Of a stretch of DNA of 64,000 nucleotides, positions 8,875-17,609 are shown in pieces; position 1 is the stretch's first letter; each line of letters begins with the position of its first letter. The DNA lies in assembly GCA_022711755.1 (NCBI GenBank), contig JAKLEA010000001.1, positions 124,001 to 188,000 of the forward strand, given 5' to 3'. The stretch is from Planctomycetota bacterium (GTDB lineage Bacteria > Planctomycetota > Brocadiia > SM23-32 > JAKLEA01). The notes below the pieces were generated by a model. It worked only from the letters and a program-made list of their open reading frames with translations. It had not been told where the DNA came from and ran no database searches. A program made the position numbers and the translations under genes.

Positions 8875-10326
8875 CTATCCTTTTCGCCCGGTCCGCGCTT
8901 TGTAGCGTTCCTCCAGCAGCGCGCCCTTGTTCTGGTTCAGCTCCAGTTTCTTAATTGTCCAGTCCACCTGTTCGATCCGCTGTTCCGGGGTGGCGTGGTT
9001 GAGAAAGACTTCCTTGACGAAGCTGCCCTGTTTTTCCGCCAAGCGCGCCATCATGTCGCGGGCGGCGGCGGGATCGTAGCCTGCCTTGTAGGCGAAGATC
9101 AGCCCGTAGGTGTCCGCCTGGTCCTCGTCCTGAATGCGGCGCTTGGACAACAGCGTCTTGCTGAGGAACTCGTAGGCCAGCGCGTTCAATTCCTTGAACT
9201 GCGCCTTTTTCCAGGCTGGTTCGCGCCCAAGTTTCTCCAGTTCCGCGTCAAGCTCCGCCTCCAACCCCACGATATCCATTTTCAGACGCTTGCGGATTGC
9301 CTCCCGCTCCAGCAGGCCATGCTGACGCCAGATATGGACAAGCTCATGCGCGAGCACGTTGGCCAGTTCCGCCTCGTTGCGGCAGAAGTCGAGAATGCCG
9401 GTGGTGATAACAATGAATCCGCCGGGGGTGGCGAAGGAATTCGGCGTTTCATCCTCGACGACTATGACGCGGATTTTCATGTCGTAACGCGGGGTTTGCT
9501 CAACCAGCCACTGCGCCAGCATGTTGACGTAAGCCAGTAGCGCGGGATCCTTTACGTAAGGACGACGCAGGTCTTCAGCCAGCTTCCTGGCCACAATCGC
9601 CCCCATGCTCTCAGCCGTCATGTCGTCAAGCGGGACCGGCGTTTCGGATATGTGCCATACGACAGGCAGATCGCGTCCCTTCATGGTTTCGGCCTTGAAC
9701 CGGAGATACTGCCGGGCGGTGAATTTCGGGGCGAGCAGGAACTCGATTGACTCGCTCGGGACGTTCTCCGCGCTCATGAAGTCGGCGACGTTTGAATCGT
9801 AACCCCTGATTGCGTAAGCCGTAAAGGACTCGTCAAGCTGGAAATCCGTCTGGGCTACCTGTAGCTCTTCTGAATCAATGTTGGATTTTGATTCCGACAG
9901 CGACCTGATTGAGATCCACTGGGATTGTTCCTTCGAATCGGCAGGTTCCGTTTCTGAATCTTCGGCGTCTTCTGCATCACCGGCCGGTTCGGTCGCGGTG
10001 GTATCGCCGGGGGCGTCGGTCGGCTTTGCCGATTCCGGCTTTTCCTGATTGCCGCCGGCATCGGGTTGACCCTTGCTTTTCGGGTAGGAGGTGACCTTCA
10101 CCCATCGTCCGGTCTCGTCGGTTCCTGCGGTTTCGATGGGGGAGCCTTTTTGAACCACGCCGACAGTGTCATAGAACGCGCCGGGGCCTTTGACGATCTT
10201 GGCGAACTCGGAAACGACGGTCCGGACCTCGCCGCCACCTTCCGCCCGGACGATTGCCGCGCAGACTAGGACGATGACGCCCGCCGCCAGCGCCGGCCTT
10301 GCGCCCTGTTTCATGGTTTCGCGCAT
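8875..10326 (-). CDS. Exported M48-family zinc metalloprotease with SH3-like domain
   Basis: The 483-residue protein has an N-terminal signal segment (to about residue 28), a bacterial SH3-like domain (about 32-82, ending GRWVKVTSY), an acidic/Pro/Thr-rich linker (about 83-135), and a Peptidase M48 domain. The zinc site is HELVH at 327-331 with the third ligand Glu401 in the EDQADTYG segment. The layout recalls BepA-like periplasmic proteases that survey outer-membrane assembly, but there are no TPRs here, so that role is inference. GGGAG lies about 6 bases before the first ATG, which supports the start. It begins 20 bases after the wecB stop, suggesting cotranscription. Confidence 0.87.
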   Translation of the reverse strand: MRETMKQGARPALAAGVIVLVCAAIVRAEGGGEVRTVVSEFAKIVKGPGAFYDTVGVVQKGSPIETAGTDETGRWVKVTSYPKSKGQPDAGGNQEKPESAKPTDAPGDTTATEPAGDAEDAEDSETEPADSKEQSQWISIRSLSESKSNIDSEELQVAQTDFQLDESFTAYAIRGYDSNVADFMSAENVPSESIEFLLAPKFTARQYLRFKAETMKGRDLPVVWHISETPVPLDDMTAESMGAIVARKLAEDLRRPYVKDPALLAYVNMLAQWLVEQTPRYDMKIRVIVVEDETPNSFATPGGFIVITTGILDFCRNEAELANVLAHELVHIWRQHGLLEREAIRKRLKMDIVGLEAELDAELEKLGREPAWKKAQFKELNALAYEFLSKTLLSKRRIQDEDQADTYGLIFAYKAGYDPAAARDMMARLAEKQGSFVKEVFLNHATPEQRIEQVDWTIKKLELNQNKGALLEERYKARTGRKG

Positions 10327-10346
10327 CTATTCTCCCTCGATTGCAG

Positions 10347-11432
10347 CTATGCCAACTGGGCGAGAATGCCTACGATTCGTTCGGCGGCATGCCCGTCCCA
10401 GAGTTTTGGACGCGATCCCTTCTTGTAGGTCCCGGCCATTACCTGGTCGGTCAAATCAACAATGCTTTTCCTGTCCAAACCCACGAGCGTGCTGGTCCCC
10501 TCTGTGACGGTTATCGGACGCTCGGTGTTCTCCCTGAGCGTAAGGCAGGGGATGCCCAATGAGGTCGTCTCTTCCTGAAGACCGCCGGAATCCGTAAGGA
10601 CGATCTTCGAATTCGCAACCAGGTCCATAAATGCAAGGTAATCAATCGGTTGCGTCAATTTGATTGCCTTCTCCATGCGATTCAGCAGCCCAAAATCCTC
10701 GAGTCTTTTCCGGGTTCTCGGATGCACAGGGAAAACGAGGGGCAGGCGTTGCGAGATTTCTTCGAGGATGCCGACGAGAGTATTGAGGGCGTCCTGTGTG
10801 TCAACGTTTGACGGTCTGTGCGCGGTAAGGACGCCGTATTGCCCCTTCGGGAGGCCGAGTTCCCGCCATGCCTGCAACTCGGCAGCCCTTGCGAGAAATC
10901 GGTCCTGGGTATCAATCATCACGTTTCCGACCAATTTTACACAGTCGCCGGTGCGCCCTTCGCGTTTGAGATTCTTGATCCCGGACGGCTCGCTGCAGAA
11001 CAGAATGCTGGACAGGGTATCGGTCACGCGGCGGTTGTGCTCCTCCGGCATGGAGATATCGAAGCTGCGCAGGCCGGCCTCTACGTGGTCAACGGGAACA
11101 TCAATCGCGTTGGCGCAGACTGCTGCGGCCATGGTGCTTGTGACGTCGCCGACGACCATGACGCGGTCAACCTTGTTCTCCGTGAAGACCGTTTCGAGTT
11201 TTGAGATGATGGCCGCTGTCTGCTGGGCGCGGCTTGCGCCGCCGACCTCCAGGTTGATGTCGGGCTTGGGAATGTTCAGCACGTCGAAAAATATGCGCGA
11301 CATTTCCGGGCTGTAGTGTTGCCCGGTATGTATGAGAAGCGGCTTGATGGCGGGGGCCGCCTTCATCGCTTCAAGTATGGGCGCAACCTTCATGAAGTTG
11401 GGGCGCGCACCGACTATGCAGGCGATCTTCAT
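10347..11432 (-). CDS. wecB: UDP-N-acetylglucosamine 2-epimerase (non-hydrolysing)
   Basis: The enzyme interconverts UDP-GlcNAc and UDP-ManNAc, feeding ManNAc-containing surface polysaccharide. It has 361 residues, the usual length. The N-terminal GARPNFMKVAPI Rossmann start, the VVGDVTSTMAAA loop, VEAGLRSFD and MPEEHNRR (conserved acidic residues) and TDSGGLQEE at the nucleotide site are all visible. GGAGG stands 8 bases ahead of the ATG, and a good promoter (11481-11509) lies just upstream. The M48 protease follows after 20 bases. Nearby sugar genes (DegT, GT4) are too distant to assign one pathway. Confidence 0.93.
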   Translation of the reverse strand: MKIACIVGARPNFMKVAPILEAMKAAPAIKPLLIHTGQHYSPEMSRIFFDVLNIPKPDINLEVGGASRAQQTAAIISKLETVFTENKVDRVMVVGDVTSTMAAAVCANAIDVPVDHVEAGLRSFDISMPEEHNRRVTDTLSSILFCSEPSGIKNLKREGRTGDCVKLVGNVMIDTQDRFLARAAELQAWRELGLPKGQYGVLTAHRPSNVDTQDALNTLVGILEEISQRLPLVFPVHPRTRKRLEDFGLLNRMEKAIKLTQPIDYLAFMDLVANSKIVLTDSGGLQEETTSLGIPCLTLRENTERPITVTEGTSTLVGLDRKSIVDLTDQVMAGTYKKGSRPKLWDGHAAERIVGILAQLA

Positions 11433-11480
11433 CAGTGAGTCCTCCGGCGCAGGCGCAAAAACGCGATTTCAGCATATTTC

Positions 11481-11509
11481 ATCATAAGGTTGCGAGCGCA
11501 GGTGGTCAA
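11481..11509 (-). promoter_or_regulatory. Sigma-70-like promoter of the wecB operon
   Basis: On the reverse strand TTGACC (11509-11504), a 17-base spacer and TATGAT (11486-11481) match five of six positions in each hexamer. The start would lie near 11474, about 40 bases before the wecB ATG. The modular hairpin element at 11529-11647 lies just upstream and outside the predicted transcript. Confidence 0.6.
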
Positions 11510-11528
11510 CTGCAATGCTGGTCGCGCG

Positions 11529-11647
11529 TAGGGTGTGCGAAACCGAAAGACCGAAGGTCTGAGGTTTTGCACACGCGGGAAGGCCGTGACTCGTGGCGCG
11601 TGTGCAACTTGATCGTCTCGAAGCGAGACGACGAGTCGCACAACCTA
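11529..11647 (+). repeat. Modular hairpin element, TAGGGTGTGC class
   Basis: The ends are imperfect inverted repeats: TAGGGTGTGCGA at 11529-11540 against TCGCACAACCTA at 11636-11647 (11 of 12 paired). Inside are nested hairpins: GTGTGC/GCACAC enclosing AGACC-GAA-GGTCT, then GACTCGT/ACGAGTC enclosing CGTCTCG-AA-GCGAGACG. It shares TAGGGTGTGC and TTGCACACGCGG exactly with the element at 42713. Short frames across it are not genes. There is no T-tract, so it is not an ordinary terminator. Confidence 0.7.
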
Positions 11648-11663
11648 CCCGCAACGATTTCGG

Positions 11664-11939
11664 TCATAGCGCGGACAGGAGTATTCCGGCGGCAATCGTC
11701 AGTGCGACGCAACAAGCGGCAGCAGTTACGGCACAGCCGATCTTGCCCTTTGCGTCCGCATATTTCACGGGGTCTTCCGCAACCAGCTTCTCGATAAGCG
11801 CGTCAATGAAGTCCTTGGATTCCTTCAACCCCTGCCCGGTTGCGTTACGGTATATCTTGATCGCTTCGATCTTCTTTCCCGACGCGATGGCCTCGGCGAT
11901 GTTCTTGCGGTCTTCGGGCGTCAACTGGTCAAGCGACAT
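11664..11939 (-). CDS. Small membrane protein with ribosomal L7/L12 C-terminal-like domain
   Basis: The 91-residue protein has a first half (KIEAIKIYRNATGQGLKESK, about residues 22-41) that closely resembles the helix-turn of the L7/L12 C-terminal domain, which in the ribosome recruits translational GTPases. The second half is a hydrophobic Ala/Cys-rich segment (about 68-91) that should be a single membrane helix at the extreme C-terminus. AGGAG is 6 bases before the ATG. The gene begins 13 bases after radA and is probably cotranscribed with it. It is not RplL: it lacks the N-terminal dimerisation domain and hinge. Role unknown. Confidence 0.72.
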   Translation of the reverse strand: MSLDQLTPEDRKNIAEAIASGKKIEAIKIYRNATGQGLKESKDFIDALIEKLVAEDPVKYADAKGKIGCAVTAAACCVALTIAAGILLSAL

Positions 11940-11952
11940 TGGCGGCTCCTTC

Positions 11953-13326
11953 TCAGAACGCTTCTGTTATGGCGTCCGCGAGGGTCGAGACGGGAATGAT
12001 CTCTAGATTCTTAAATTGCGGAAGGCCCCGTGCCGCGCCGGTCGGGATGATTGCGCGCTTGAAGCCCATCTTCTCGGCCTCGCGGAGGCGAAGGGCAGGG
12101 CGGTTCACCCCTCGCAGTTCCCCGGCAAGCCCTACCTCCCCGAACGCGATGGTCATCTTCTTAAGGGGACGTTCCCTGAGACTTGAGACCATTGCCAGGC
12201 ACGCAGCGGCGTCCGACGCCGGTTCCCGGATGCGCACGCCGCCGGCGACGTTCACGAATATGTCCATGCCGGCGATATCCGATCCGGTCTTGCGCTGAAG
12301 CACTGCCAGCAGCATACACACGCGATTGTAATCCATGCCGCTGACCTTGCGCTCCGGCATCCCATATGCGCCGCGGCTCAGCAATGCCTGTACCTCGACC
12401 AGTATCGCGCGTGACCCCTCGATAGTCGGCAGGACTACCGATCCCGAGCGTGTTTCATCGTGATATGAAAGAAAAACCTCGGACGGGTTGGCGATGGGCA
12501 TAAGGCCCTTCTCCGTCATTTCAAAGACGCCCACCTCGTCCGTGGAGCCGAAGCGGTTCTTCCGGGTTCGCAGGACGCGAAGGGAGTGGAACTGCTCGCC
12601 CTCGAAATAGAGGACTGTGTCAACCATGTGTTCTAGCATCTTCGGCCCTGCGATTGCGCCCTGTTTTGTGACGTGGCCGACAAGGAAGAGCGTGGAGCCG
12701 GAGGATTTGGCGACGTTGATGAGCCTGCCGGCGCATTCGCGCAACTGGCTTACGCTGCCCGGCGGTGACTCGACGTCCGGGCGGAAAACGGTCTGTATGG
12801 AGTCCACAACGGTGAGTTCCGCGCCTTCGCCCGCGATGGACGCGGCGATAAGCTCCACGTCCGTTTCAGCCAGGAGGCGAAGATTCTGAGTCGCCACGCC
12901 GAGACGCTTTGCGCGGAGTTTGATCTGCGCGGGAGATTCCTCGCCGCTGGCATATAGTGTCTTCAAACCAGCGTCCCCGGCCGTCTGGCACATCTGAAGC
13001 AGGAGCGTGGACTTGCCTATGCCGGGATCGCCGCCGATGAGGATTGTTCCGCCACGCACACAGCCTCCGCCCAGCGCGCGATCAAGTTCCTCAATGCCGG
13101 TGGGGATTCGCGCCGTGTCTGCCCCCTCGACTTCATCCAGTGAGAGGGAAATCGGACGGCGGGCTGTGGGCGCCTGGTTTCTTGCCCCCCAGCCTGATGG
13201 GGCGGTCTTGGATACAGTCTTCTCTTCGAGTGTGTCCCACTCCTGGCATGAGTTGCAGCGACCGGTCCAGCGCGGGCTTTCAGCGCCGCACTCGCGGCAG
13301 ACATAGACTGTCCTTGCCTTTGCCAT
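11953..13326 (-). CDS. radA: DNA repair protein RadA (Sms)
   Basis: RadA is a hexameric DnaB-like ATPase that extends recombination intermediates together with RecA. The 457-residue protein has the full family layout: an N-terminal zinc finger with Cys10, Cys13, Cys24 and Cys27; a Walker A GGDPGIGKSTLL; the diagnostic RadA motif KNRFGS; and a C-terminal Lon-protease-like domain (from about residue 290) without a need for protease activity. It lies 29 bases downstream of the pseudopilin gene and 13 bases upstream of the L7/L12-like protein. Start and length are standard. Confidence 0.95.
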   Translation of the reverse strand: MAKARTVYVCRECGAESPRWTGRCNSCQEWDTLEEKTVSKTAPSGWGARNQAPTARRPISLSLDEVEGADTARIPTGIEELDRALGGGCVRGGTILIGGDPGIGKSTLLLQMCQTAGDAGLKTLYASGEESPAQIKLRAKRLGVATQNLRLLAETDVELIAASIAGEGAELTVVDSIQTVFRPDVESPPGSVSQLRECAGRLINVAKSSGSTLFLVGHVTKQGAIAGPKMLEHMVDTVLYFEGEQFHSLRVLRTRKNRFGSTDEVGVFEMTEKGLMPIANPSEVFLSYHDETRSGSVVLPTIEGSRAILVEVQALLSRGAYGMPERKVSGMDYNRVCMLLAVLQRKTGSDIAGMDIFVNVAGGVRIREPASDAAACLAMVSSLRERPLKKMTIAFGEVGLAGELRGVNRPALRLREAEKMGFKRAIIPTGAARGLPQFKNLEIIPVSTLADAITEAF

Positions 13327-13355
13327 GTGATATTTTCAGTCGCGGGGGCGCCGCG

Positions 13356-14219
13356 TCATTGCATGTGCAGGGAATCGGACGAGAACGTCATTGTTCGGAA
13401 AAGTTCGCAATGTCCGTCGCAGTAGAGCGCCGTCGAGTTGCCGTTGTGGACATTTGTAGGCCAACTGTACATGCTGGCGTTGACGGGGTCGGAATAGTAA
13501 GAACCGTTATTGTAAAATGCTCCGTCCAGGTTGGGTAGCGCGTCCTGCGGGCTGGGGAATGTCACCGCGCTGTGCGCTCTGTGAATCAGGAGGGGCGTCT
13601 GTGTCGGGTGCTTGGGACCATCTATCTTGCGCTCGCTCATGTTGACGTTCATGCCGTAGCTGAGGGCGCACAGGCCAAGCTCGCCGAAGTCGGATTTGCA
13701 CTGGAAAATGCGCACGTCGCCGCTGTTTGATTTAAAATCAACATGATGGCCGGCAATGTAGGAAAAGAGAGCGCCGCGGCGGATATCCGTGTCCTTGGTG
13801 ACGAGGGGCGTTTCGTCCTCGGCAAATGGGCGGACCCAGCCGGATTTGCTGTCATAAGGATCCCAGTTGGGATCATAGTTGGCATCAGACTGGAGTTTCT
13901 GCTTCTTTGGATCGAAGAAATAGTCATTGTCCAGCGGATCCAGTTCGGGGTATTGCGTGCCGTCCCGGTCGCGCCTGATTCTCTGATAACGCTCAGTCGC
14001 TCCGCAGTATGGGAGAAGCCCATTGTATTCCATGGAATACATCTGGAAAGCCAGCCCGAATTGGCGCTGGTTGCCCAGACAATCTGCCTGGCGTGCCTGC
14101 TCGCGGGCGGAACTGAGCGCCGGCATCAACATTCCGGCCAGCGTCGAGATAATGGCGATCACCACCAGCAGTTCGATTATCGTGAACGCCTTTTGCATTC
14201 CTTCCGGCTTGTGAGGCAT
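13356..14219 (-). CDS. Prepilin-type (pseudopilin-like) protein with H-X9-DG tail
   Basis: The 287-residue protein begins with a short basic leader and then AFTIIELLVVIAI, the type IV pilin/pseudopilin cleavage-methylation signal; mature Phe12 and the invariant Glu at mature position 5 are present. The residue before the cut is Ala rather than the usual Gly. The C-terminus carries an H-X9-DG motif (HNGN...CDG) typical of the greatly expanded pseudopilin-like families in Planctomycetes, Lentisphaerae and relatives. AGGGGA about 6 bases before the ATG at 14219 supports this start over the internal ATG at 14198. It is probably a surface or envelope protein; no secretion genes are adjacent. Confidence 0.87.
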   Translation of the reverse strand: MPHKPEGMQKAFTIIELLVVIAIISTLAGMLMPALSSAREQARQADCLGNQRQFGLAFQMYSMEYNGLLPYCGATERYQRIRRDRDGTQYPELDPLDNDYFFDPKKQKLQSDANYDPNWDPYDSKSGWVRPFAEDETPLVTKDTDIRRGALFSYIAGHHVDFKSNSGDVRIFQCKSDFGELGLCALSYGMNVNMSERKIDGPKHPTQTPLLIHRAHSAVTFPSPQDALPNLDGAFYNNGSYYSDPVNASMYSWPTNVHNGNSTALYCDGHCELFRTMTFSSDSLHMQ

Positions 14220-14287
14220 TACATTCCCCTTCGTCAGAGACGATACGACGCCGAACGACCCGCAGCGTTCAGCCTGTCCACAATCGC

Positions 14288-14317
14288 ATTATAACTCACA
14301 TGACAATGGGAATTGAA
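14288..14317 (-). promoter_or_regulatory. Candidate promoter of the pseudopilin gene
   Basis: The reverse strand has a perfect TATAAT (14293-14288) with a weak TTCAAT (14317-14312) 18 bases before it. The predicted leader is about 60 bases. It is divergent from the nrnA promoter at 14385-14412. Confidence 0.42.
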
Positions 14318-14384
14318 CAACCATCCGCCGCAAAATCATATCATTATTGAAAAGCCATGCTTTGAGATCCCGTTCAATGCCGTT

Positions 14385-14412
14385 TTGACGGAAGTGATCG
14401 CGCGGCTATAAT
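14385..14412 (+). promoter_or_regulatory. Sigma-70-like promoter of nrnA
   Basis: TTGACG at 14385-14390, a 16-base spacer and a perfect TATAAT at 14407-14412. Transcription would start near 14420, about 70 bases before the nrnA ATG. Confidence 0.6.
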
Positions 14413-14488
14413 CCCGTGGATTTTTCACCATGTCCGGGATGTGCCGATCAGACTTTCTACATCGCAATCAACTGGATAATCTCTCACA

Positions 14489-15514
14489 ATGCAGGAAAAT
14501 ACCGACATTTGCAAACAAACAGGCGATCTTACAGACTTTGATACCGCATGGCGCGAGATGACTACGGCGTCAAGCATTCTAATCACGTCCCACATCAGGG
14601 CCGACGGCGATTCTCTCGGTTCTGTTATGGCCGTATGGTTCGCATTGAAGGAAGGACGCAACGCGGACATTCTGATTGATTCGGACATCCCCTATGTCTA
14701 TGCATCCCTGCCGGGAATAGAACAAGTCCGCAAACCCGGCGCGGCAGACACGACTCAGTGGGATCTTGTCGTCAGTCTCGACACGGCTACGAAGGACAGA
14801 CTTGGGGATGTTGCGAGACTGACCGAAGGTTGCCGGATCGTGAATATTGACCATCATCCGTCAAATTCAGCGTATGGGGACGTGAACCTGATTCGACCGA
14901 CGGCAAGCTCAACCGGCGAGATCATTCATCAGATGCTCAAATGGGCTGGCTGCGCCATCACGCCGGAGATTGCAGAGGCGCTCTATACGGCCATACTTAC
15001 CGACACCGGGCGATTCCTTTACTTCAACACAACGTCATCAGCGCTGCGCGCTGCGGCGGAGCTTGTTGACGCCGGGGCAAGGCCGGAGATCATTGGGGCG
15101 CGAATCTACAAGTCCAATACGCTTCCGTTGATAAAGCTTCGCGCGCTTGCGCTCAGCACGTTACGGCTTTACGAGGAAGGCCGCGTCGCAGTGATGGAGA
15201 TAACGCGGGAAATGTTCCGGGAGACCGGGACGCGTCCGATTGACACGCAGATCTTCGTGGACATTCCCGCCGGCATTGACGGCGTGGAGGTTGCCATGAT
15301 GATCCGAGACGCCGACCGGGAGGACACAGTTAAGGCAAGCCTACGCTCAAAAGGCTACGTCAACGTGAACCAGATAGCGTCCGAGTTCGGCGGGGGAGGG
15401 CACTCCGAGGCTGCGGGATGTGAGTTGCCCGGCCCCATGGAAACCGTGGCGGAACGCCTTTTGGAGGTCATCAGGCGGCATCTAAAGGCGGCTGACGAGA
15501 AGCATCGCAGATAG
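14489..15514 (+). CDS. nrnA: DHH-family bifunctional oligoribonuclease / pAp phosphatase
   Basis: The protein belongs to the NrnA family, which degrades 2-5-mer RNA (nanoRNA) and can dephosphorylate pAp. Its 341 residues are the normal length. The DHH domain shows ITSHIRADGDSLGS (metal site; the usual Pro before Asp-Gly is Ala), VSLDTA, and the namesake NIDHHPSN near residue 120; the C-terminal DHHA1 domain ends with FGGGGHSEAAG. No strong Shine-Dalgarno precedes the ATG at 14489, and an ATG at 14558 is possible but would remove part of the N-terminal strand. A good promoter lies upstream. The metallophosphoesterase follows on the same strand after a repeat element. Confidence 0.85.
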   Translation: MQENTDICKQTGDLTDFDTAWREMTTASSILITSHIRADGDSLGSVMAVWFALKEGRNADILIDSDIPYVYASLPGIEQVRKPGAADTTQWDLVVSLDTATKDRLGDVARLTEGCRIVNIDHHPSNSAYGDVNLIRPTASSTGEIIHQMLKWAGCAITPEIAEALYTAILTDTGRFLYFNTTSSALRAAAELVDAGARPEIIGARIYKSNTLPLIKLRALALSTLRLYEEGRVAVMEITREMFRETGTRPIDTQIFVDIPAGIDGVEVAMMIRDADREDTVKASLRSKGYVNVNQIASEFGGGGHSEAAGCELPGPMETVAERLLEVIRRHLKAADEKHRR

Positions 15515-15613
15515 CTTTCAGGCGGCGCGGCGCCTTTTTCGCGCGGGAGCGGAATCCAAGTCATGTCCTGCGTGAGCGCAAAGCGCATACCCATGAACCA
15601 GTTAGGGTGAATC

Positions 15614-15734
15614 ATGTAGGGGTCGTTAGCGAAGCGTAAGCGAGCGATGACCCACCGACCAGGATTTGAAGCGCCTACTGTTACATCGCGTGGGTGCAAA
15701 GCGACAGCGCGGGTTCTGAGAACCCACACTACAT
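15614..15734 (+). repeat. Modular hairpin element with GGGTCGTTAGCGAAGCGT segment
   Basis: The ends are gapped inverted repeats (ATGTAGGGGT at 15614-15623 and ACCCACACTACAT at 15722-15734). The segment 15620-15637 is identical over 18 bases to 42843-42860. A GGGTC/GACCC pair closes the first half, and GGGTTC-TGA-GAACCC (15711-15725) is a perfect hairpin only about 10 bases before the metallophosphoesterase ATG, where it could affect translation. Confidence 0.6.
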
Positions 15735-15735
15735 T

Positions 15736-16428
15736 ATGAAAGTATTTGCAATAGGCGATCTGCATCTGAGCTTGGGCGGGACGAAGCCGATGGACGTCTT
15801 CGGCCCGGAATGGCAGGACCATCACCTCAAAATCGCCCGGAATTGGCGCGATGTCGTCGGAGCGGATGACATTGTTGCGATTGCGGGCGACGTGAGCTGG
15901 GCGATGCGCCCGCCGGAAGCCGAACCAGATTTGAGATTCATCGGCGATCTGCCCGGACGCAAGGTCCTCATAAAAGGGAATCATGATTACTGGTGCGAGA
16001 GTAAAAGCAAGGTTGATCGAATATTGCCCGATTCAGTGAGTTATATTTACAATTCCGCCGCCGTCATCGGAGGCATAGGTTTTGCGGGAACCAGGGGATG
16101 GCTTTGCCGCGCATCAGATGATTTTGATGAAGCAAAGGACGGAAAGCATCTAAGGCACGAAGATTTGAGACTGAAGACCTCGCTTGATGCGTTGAAGCAA
16201 CTTGAGTTTCGCGCGGCGATGATCATTATGCACTTTCCGCCATCGCCGGAACAGATGACTTGTATTTCAACGATCTGTGAGAAATGCGACGCGGTTCATT
16301 GCGCGTATGGGCACCTTCATGGAGATGATTGCAGGAATGGTTTCAACGGGAAGATTGAAGGAGTGACGTATAGCCTTGTGTCGGCGGATTTCGTGAATTT
16401 CATGCCCAGGTTAATCATGGCGGAATGA
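15736..16428 (+). CDS. Calcineurin-like metallophosphoesterase
   Basis: The protein of 230 residues starts at the ATG at 15736, where the first beta strand MKVFAIGDLHL begins; an upstream in-frame ATG at 15694 lies inside the repeat element and adds no conserved sequence. The metal ligands are in GDLHL (Asp8, His10), IAGDVSW, KGNHDYW and a late YGHLHGD. It has no signal peptide, so it is cytoplasmic. Substrates of such stand-alone phosphoesterases vary (nucleotides, UDP-sugars, phosphodiesters) and cannot be told here. The ribosome site is weak and the start codon lies beside a perfect hairpin, so expression may be low or structured. Confidence 0.85.
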   Translation: MKVFAIGDLHLSLGGTKPMDVFGPEWQDHHLKIARNWRDVVGADDIVAIAGDVSWAMRPPEAEPDLRFIGDLPGRKVLIKGNHDYWCESKSKVDRILPDSVSYIYNSAAVIGGIGFAGTRGWLCRASDDFDEAKDGKHLRHEDLRLKTSLDALKQLEFRAAMIIMHFPPSPEQMTCISTICEKCDAVHCAYGHLHGDDCRNGFNGKIEGVTYSLVSADFVNFMPRLIMAE

Positions 16429-16512
16429 GCGGATTACAGGTTCGCGACGTGTAACTGAGCGCTTATCTGTCATACCACCTCGATTTTCGGGATAAAGCGC
16501 CTTGCCGTTGCA

Positions 16513-17592
16513 TCAGAAATAGATTCCCATACCGGCCTGAATCGCATGTGACTGGTAGTCCTCATACCCGATTACTGTTTCGTATCCTAGAAATGCCTGG
16601 AAACGGGGGGAGAATGAATAAGTCAGTTTGATGCCGGGGACATAATAGTCCTTGTCCGGGCTGTGCGCTCCCTCGTCGGCAAGGACATCCACCCGCGCCG
16701 CTGACAATACGAGGTAGAAGCGATCATCAAGAAAGACGCCGGCGTACGGCTGGGTTACGACTTCCTGATAAGATTCAGAACGGGTATGCCTGTAAAACCT
16801 GCTTCGTAACCTTTGTGAAACGAAAGCATATCCCGCGTTCGCGCCGAACCGCAGTATTCCAATATCCCTTCTCATCCCGATGAACGGGCCTAGCCCGCTT
16901 GCGATGAATGCGCGGGTTTCCGACTCGGTTCGTTGTGAAATAATTCGGCGGACGCCAGCTGTATCGTACTCGGTGTAATCCGCGTCGGCGGATATTCCGC
17001 CATAATAGCCGAACAAGGCGACACCGGCATCAAATGAAATCGGAACGTTGTCGGATTCCTGTATAACTGTCGCGGCAAGACCGGCATCGTAGCCGCCCAA
17101 TGCCCATGACAGTTTGTAATCTCCTTCAACGTCAAGTCCTGCCGTCATGAACTTTGCCGCATGGTCGCGGGCGAGAGCATCGGAACGCATCCCGCCCATC
17201 CTGGCTCCGACACGCGCGAATCCGAAGACCGGCAGCTTGTCAGTCCGATGTGAGAACATGATGCCCACATGCGCGCCGCCGCGTTCTCCCTTGAACTCCG
17301 GCCAGTCTGCCGAATTATTGTCTTCCGTGTAGCGGAAGCCCTCAGCCGATGTGTCGCCTGTCCACATGATTGCCTTATGGTCTCCGTCCTCTTGGGCGAT
17401 GCGGCTCCAGTTCTGCGAGTCCAGCAGCAGCCCGAATGACTCGCGCGGAAGCCCGCGCGACGGGCCGCATGGGAAAAGGCAGGAGTCTTCAAATACGTCA
17501 TAAGGGATATCATATGCGTCTTCCCCCATGACAATTTGCGATGACACCGCCATCAGCGCGGCGCATGCGCAGATTAGTCCGAATATCCTCAT
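16513..17592 (-). CDS. Putative outer-membrane beta-barrel protein
   Basis: The start is set at the ATG at 17592 because GGAGG is 5 bases before it, giving 359 residues with a clear signal peptide (about 1-24). The mature part is a series of amphipathic strands with Gly/aromatic alternation (for example GAHVGIMFSH, FGFARVGARMG, FGANAGYAFVS, FQAFLGYETVI) and ends in a C-terminal Phe (GMGIYF), the signal for the outer-membrane assembly machinery. The gene starts 17 bases after the sulfatase stop and is likely the last gene of that operon. A porin for sulfated oligosaccharides is a reasonable inference, not shown. Confidence 0.7.
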   Translation of the reverse strand: MRIFGLICACAALMAVSSQIVMGEDAYDIPYDVFEDSCLFPCGPSRGLPRESFGLLLDSQNWSRIAQEDGDHKAIMWTGDTSAEGFRYTEDNNSADWPEFKGERGGAHVGIMFSHRTDKLPVFGFARVGARMGGMRSDALARDHAAKFMTAGLDVEGDYKLSWALGGYDAGLAATVIQESDNVPISFDAGVALFGYYGGISADADYTEYDTAGVRRIISQRTESETRAFIASGLGPFIGMRRDIGILRFGANAGYAFVSQRLRSRFYRHTRSESYQEVVTQPYAGVFLDDRFYLVLSAARVDVLADEGAHSPDKDYYVPGIKLTYSFSPRFQAFLGYETVIGYEDYQSHAIQAGMGIYF

Positions 17593-17609
17593 TTGGCCTC
17601 CAGTGCGCC

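Noticed and set aside
7979..8905. Plus-strand frame of 308 codons opposite the ceramidase-like gene
   Set aside because: Low-complexity Gly/Val/Arg-rich composition and no start signal.
11435..11715. Several overlapping short frames between wecB and the L7/L12-like gene
   Set aside because: They arise from the hairpin-rich repeat element at 11529-11647 and match no protein family.
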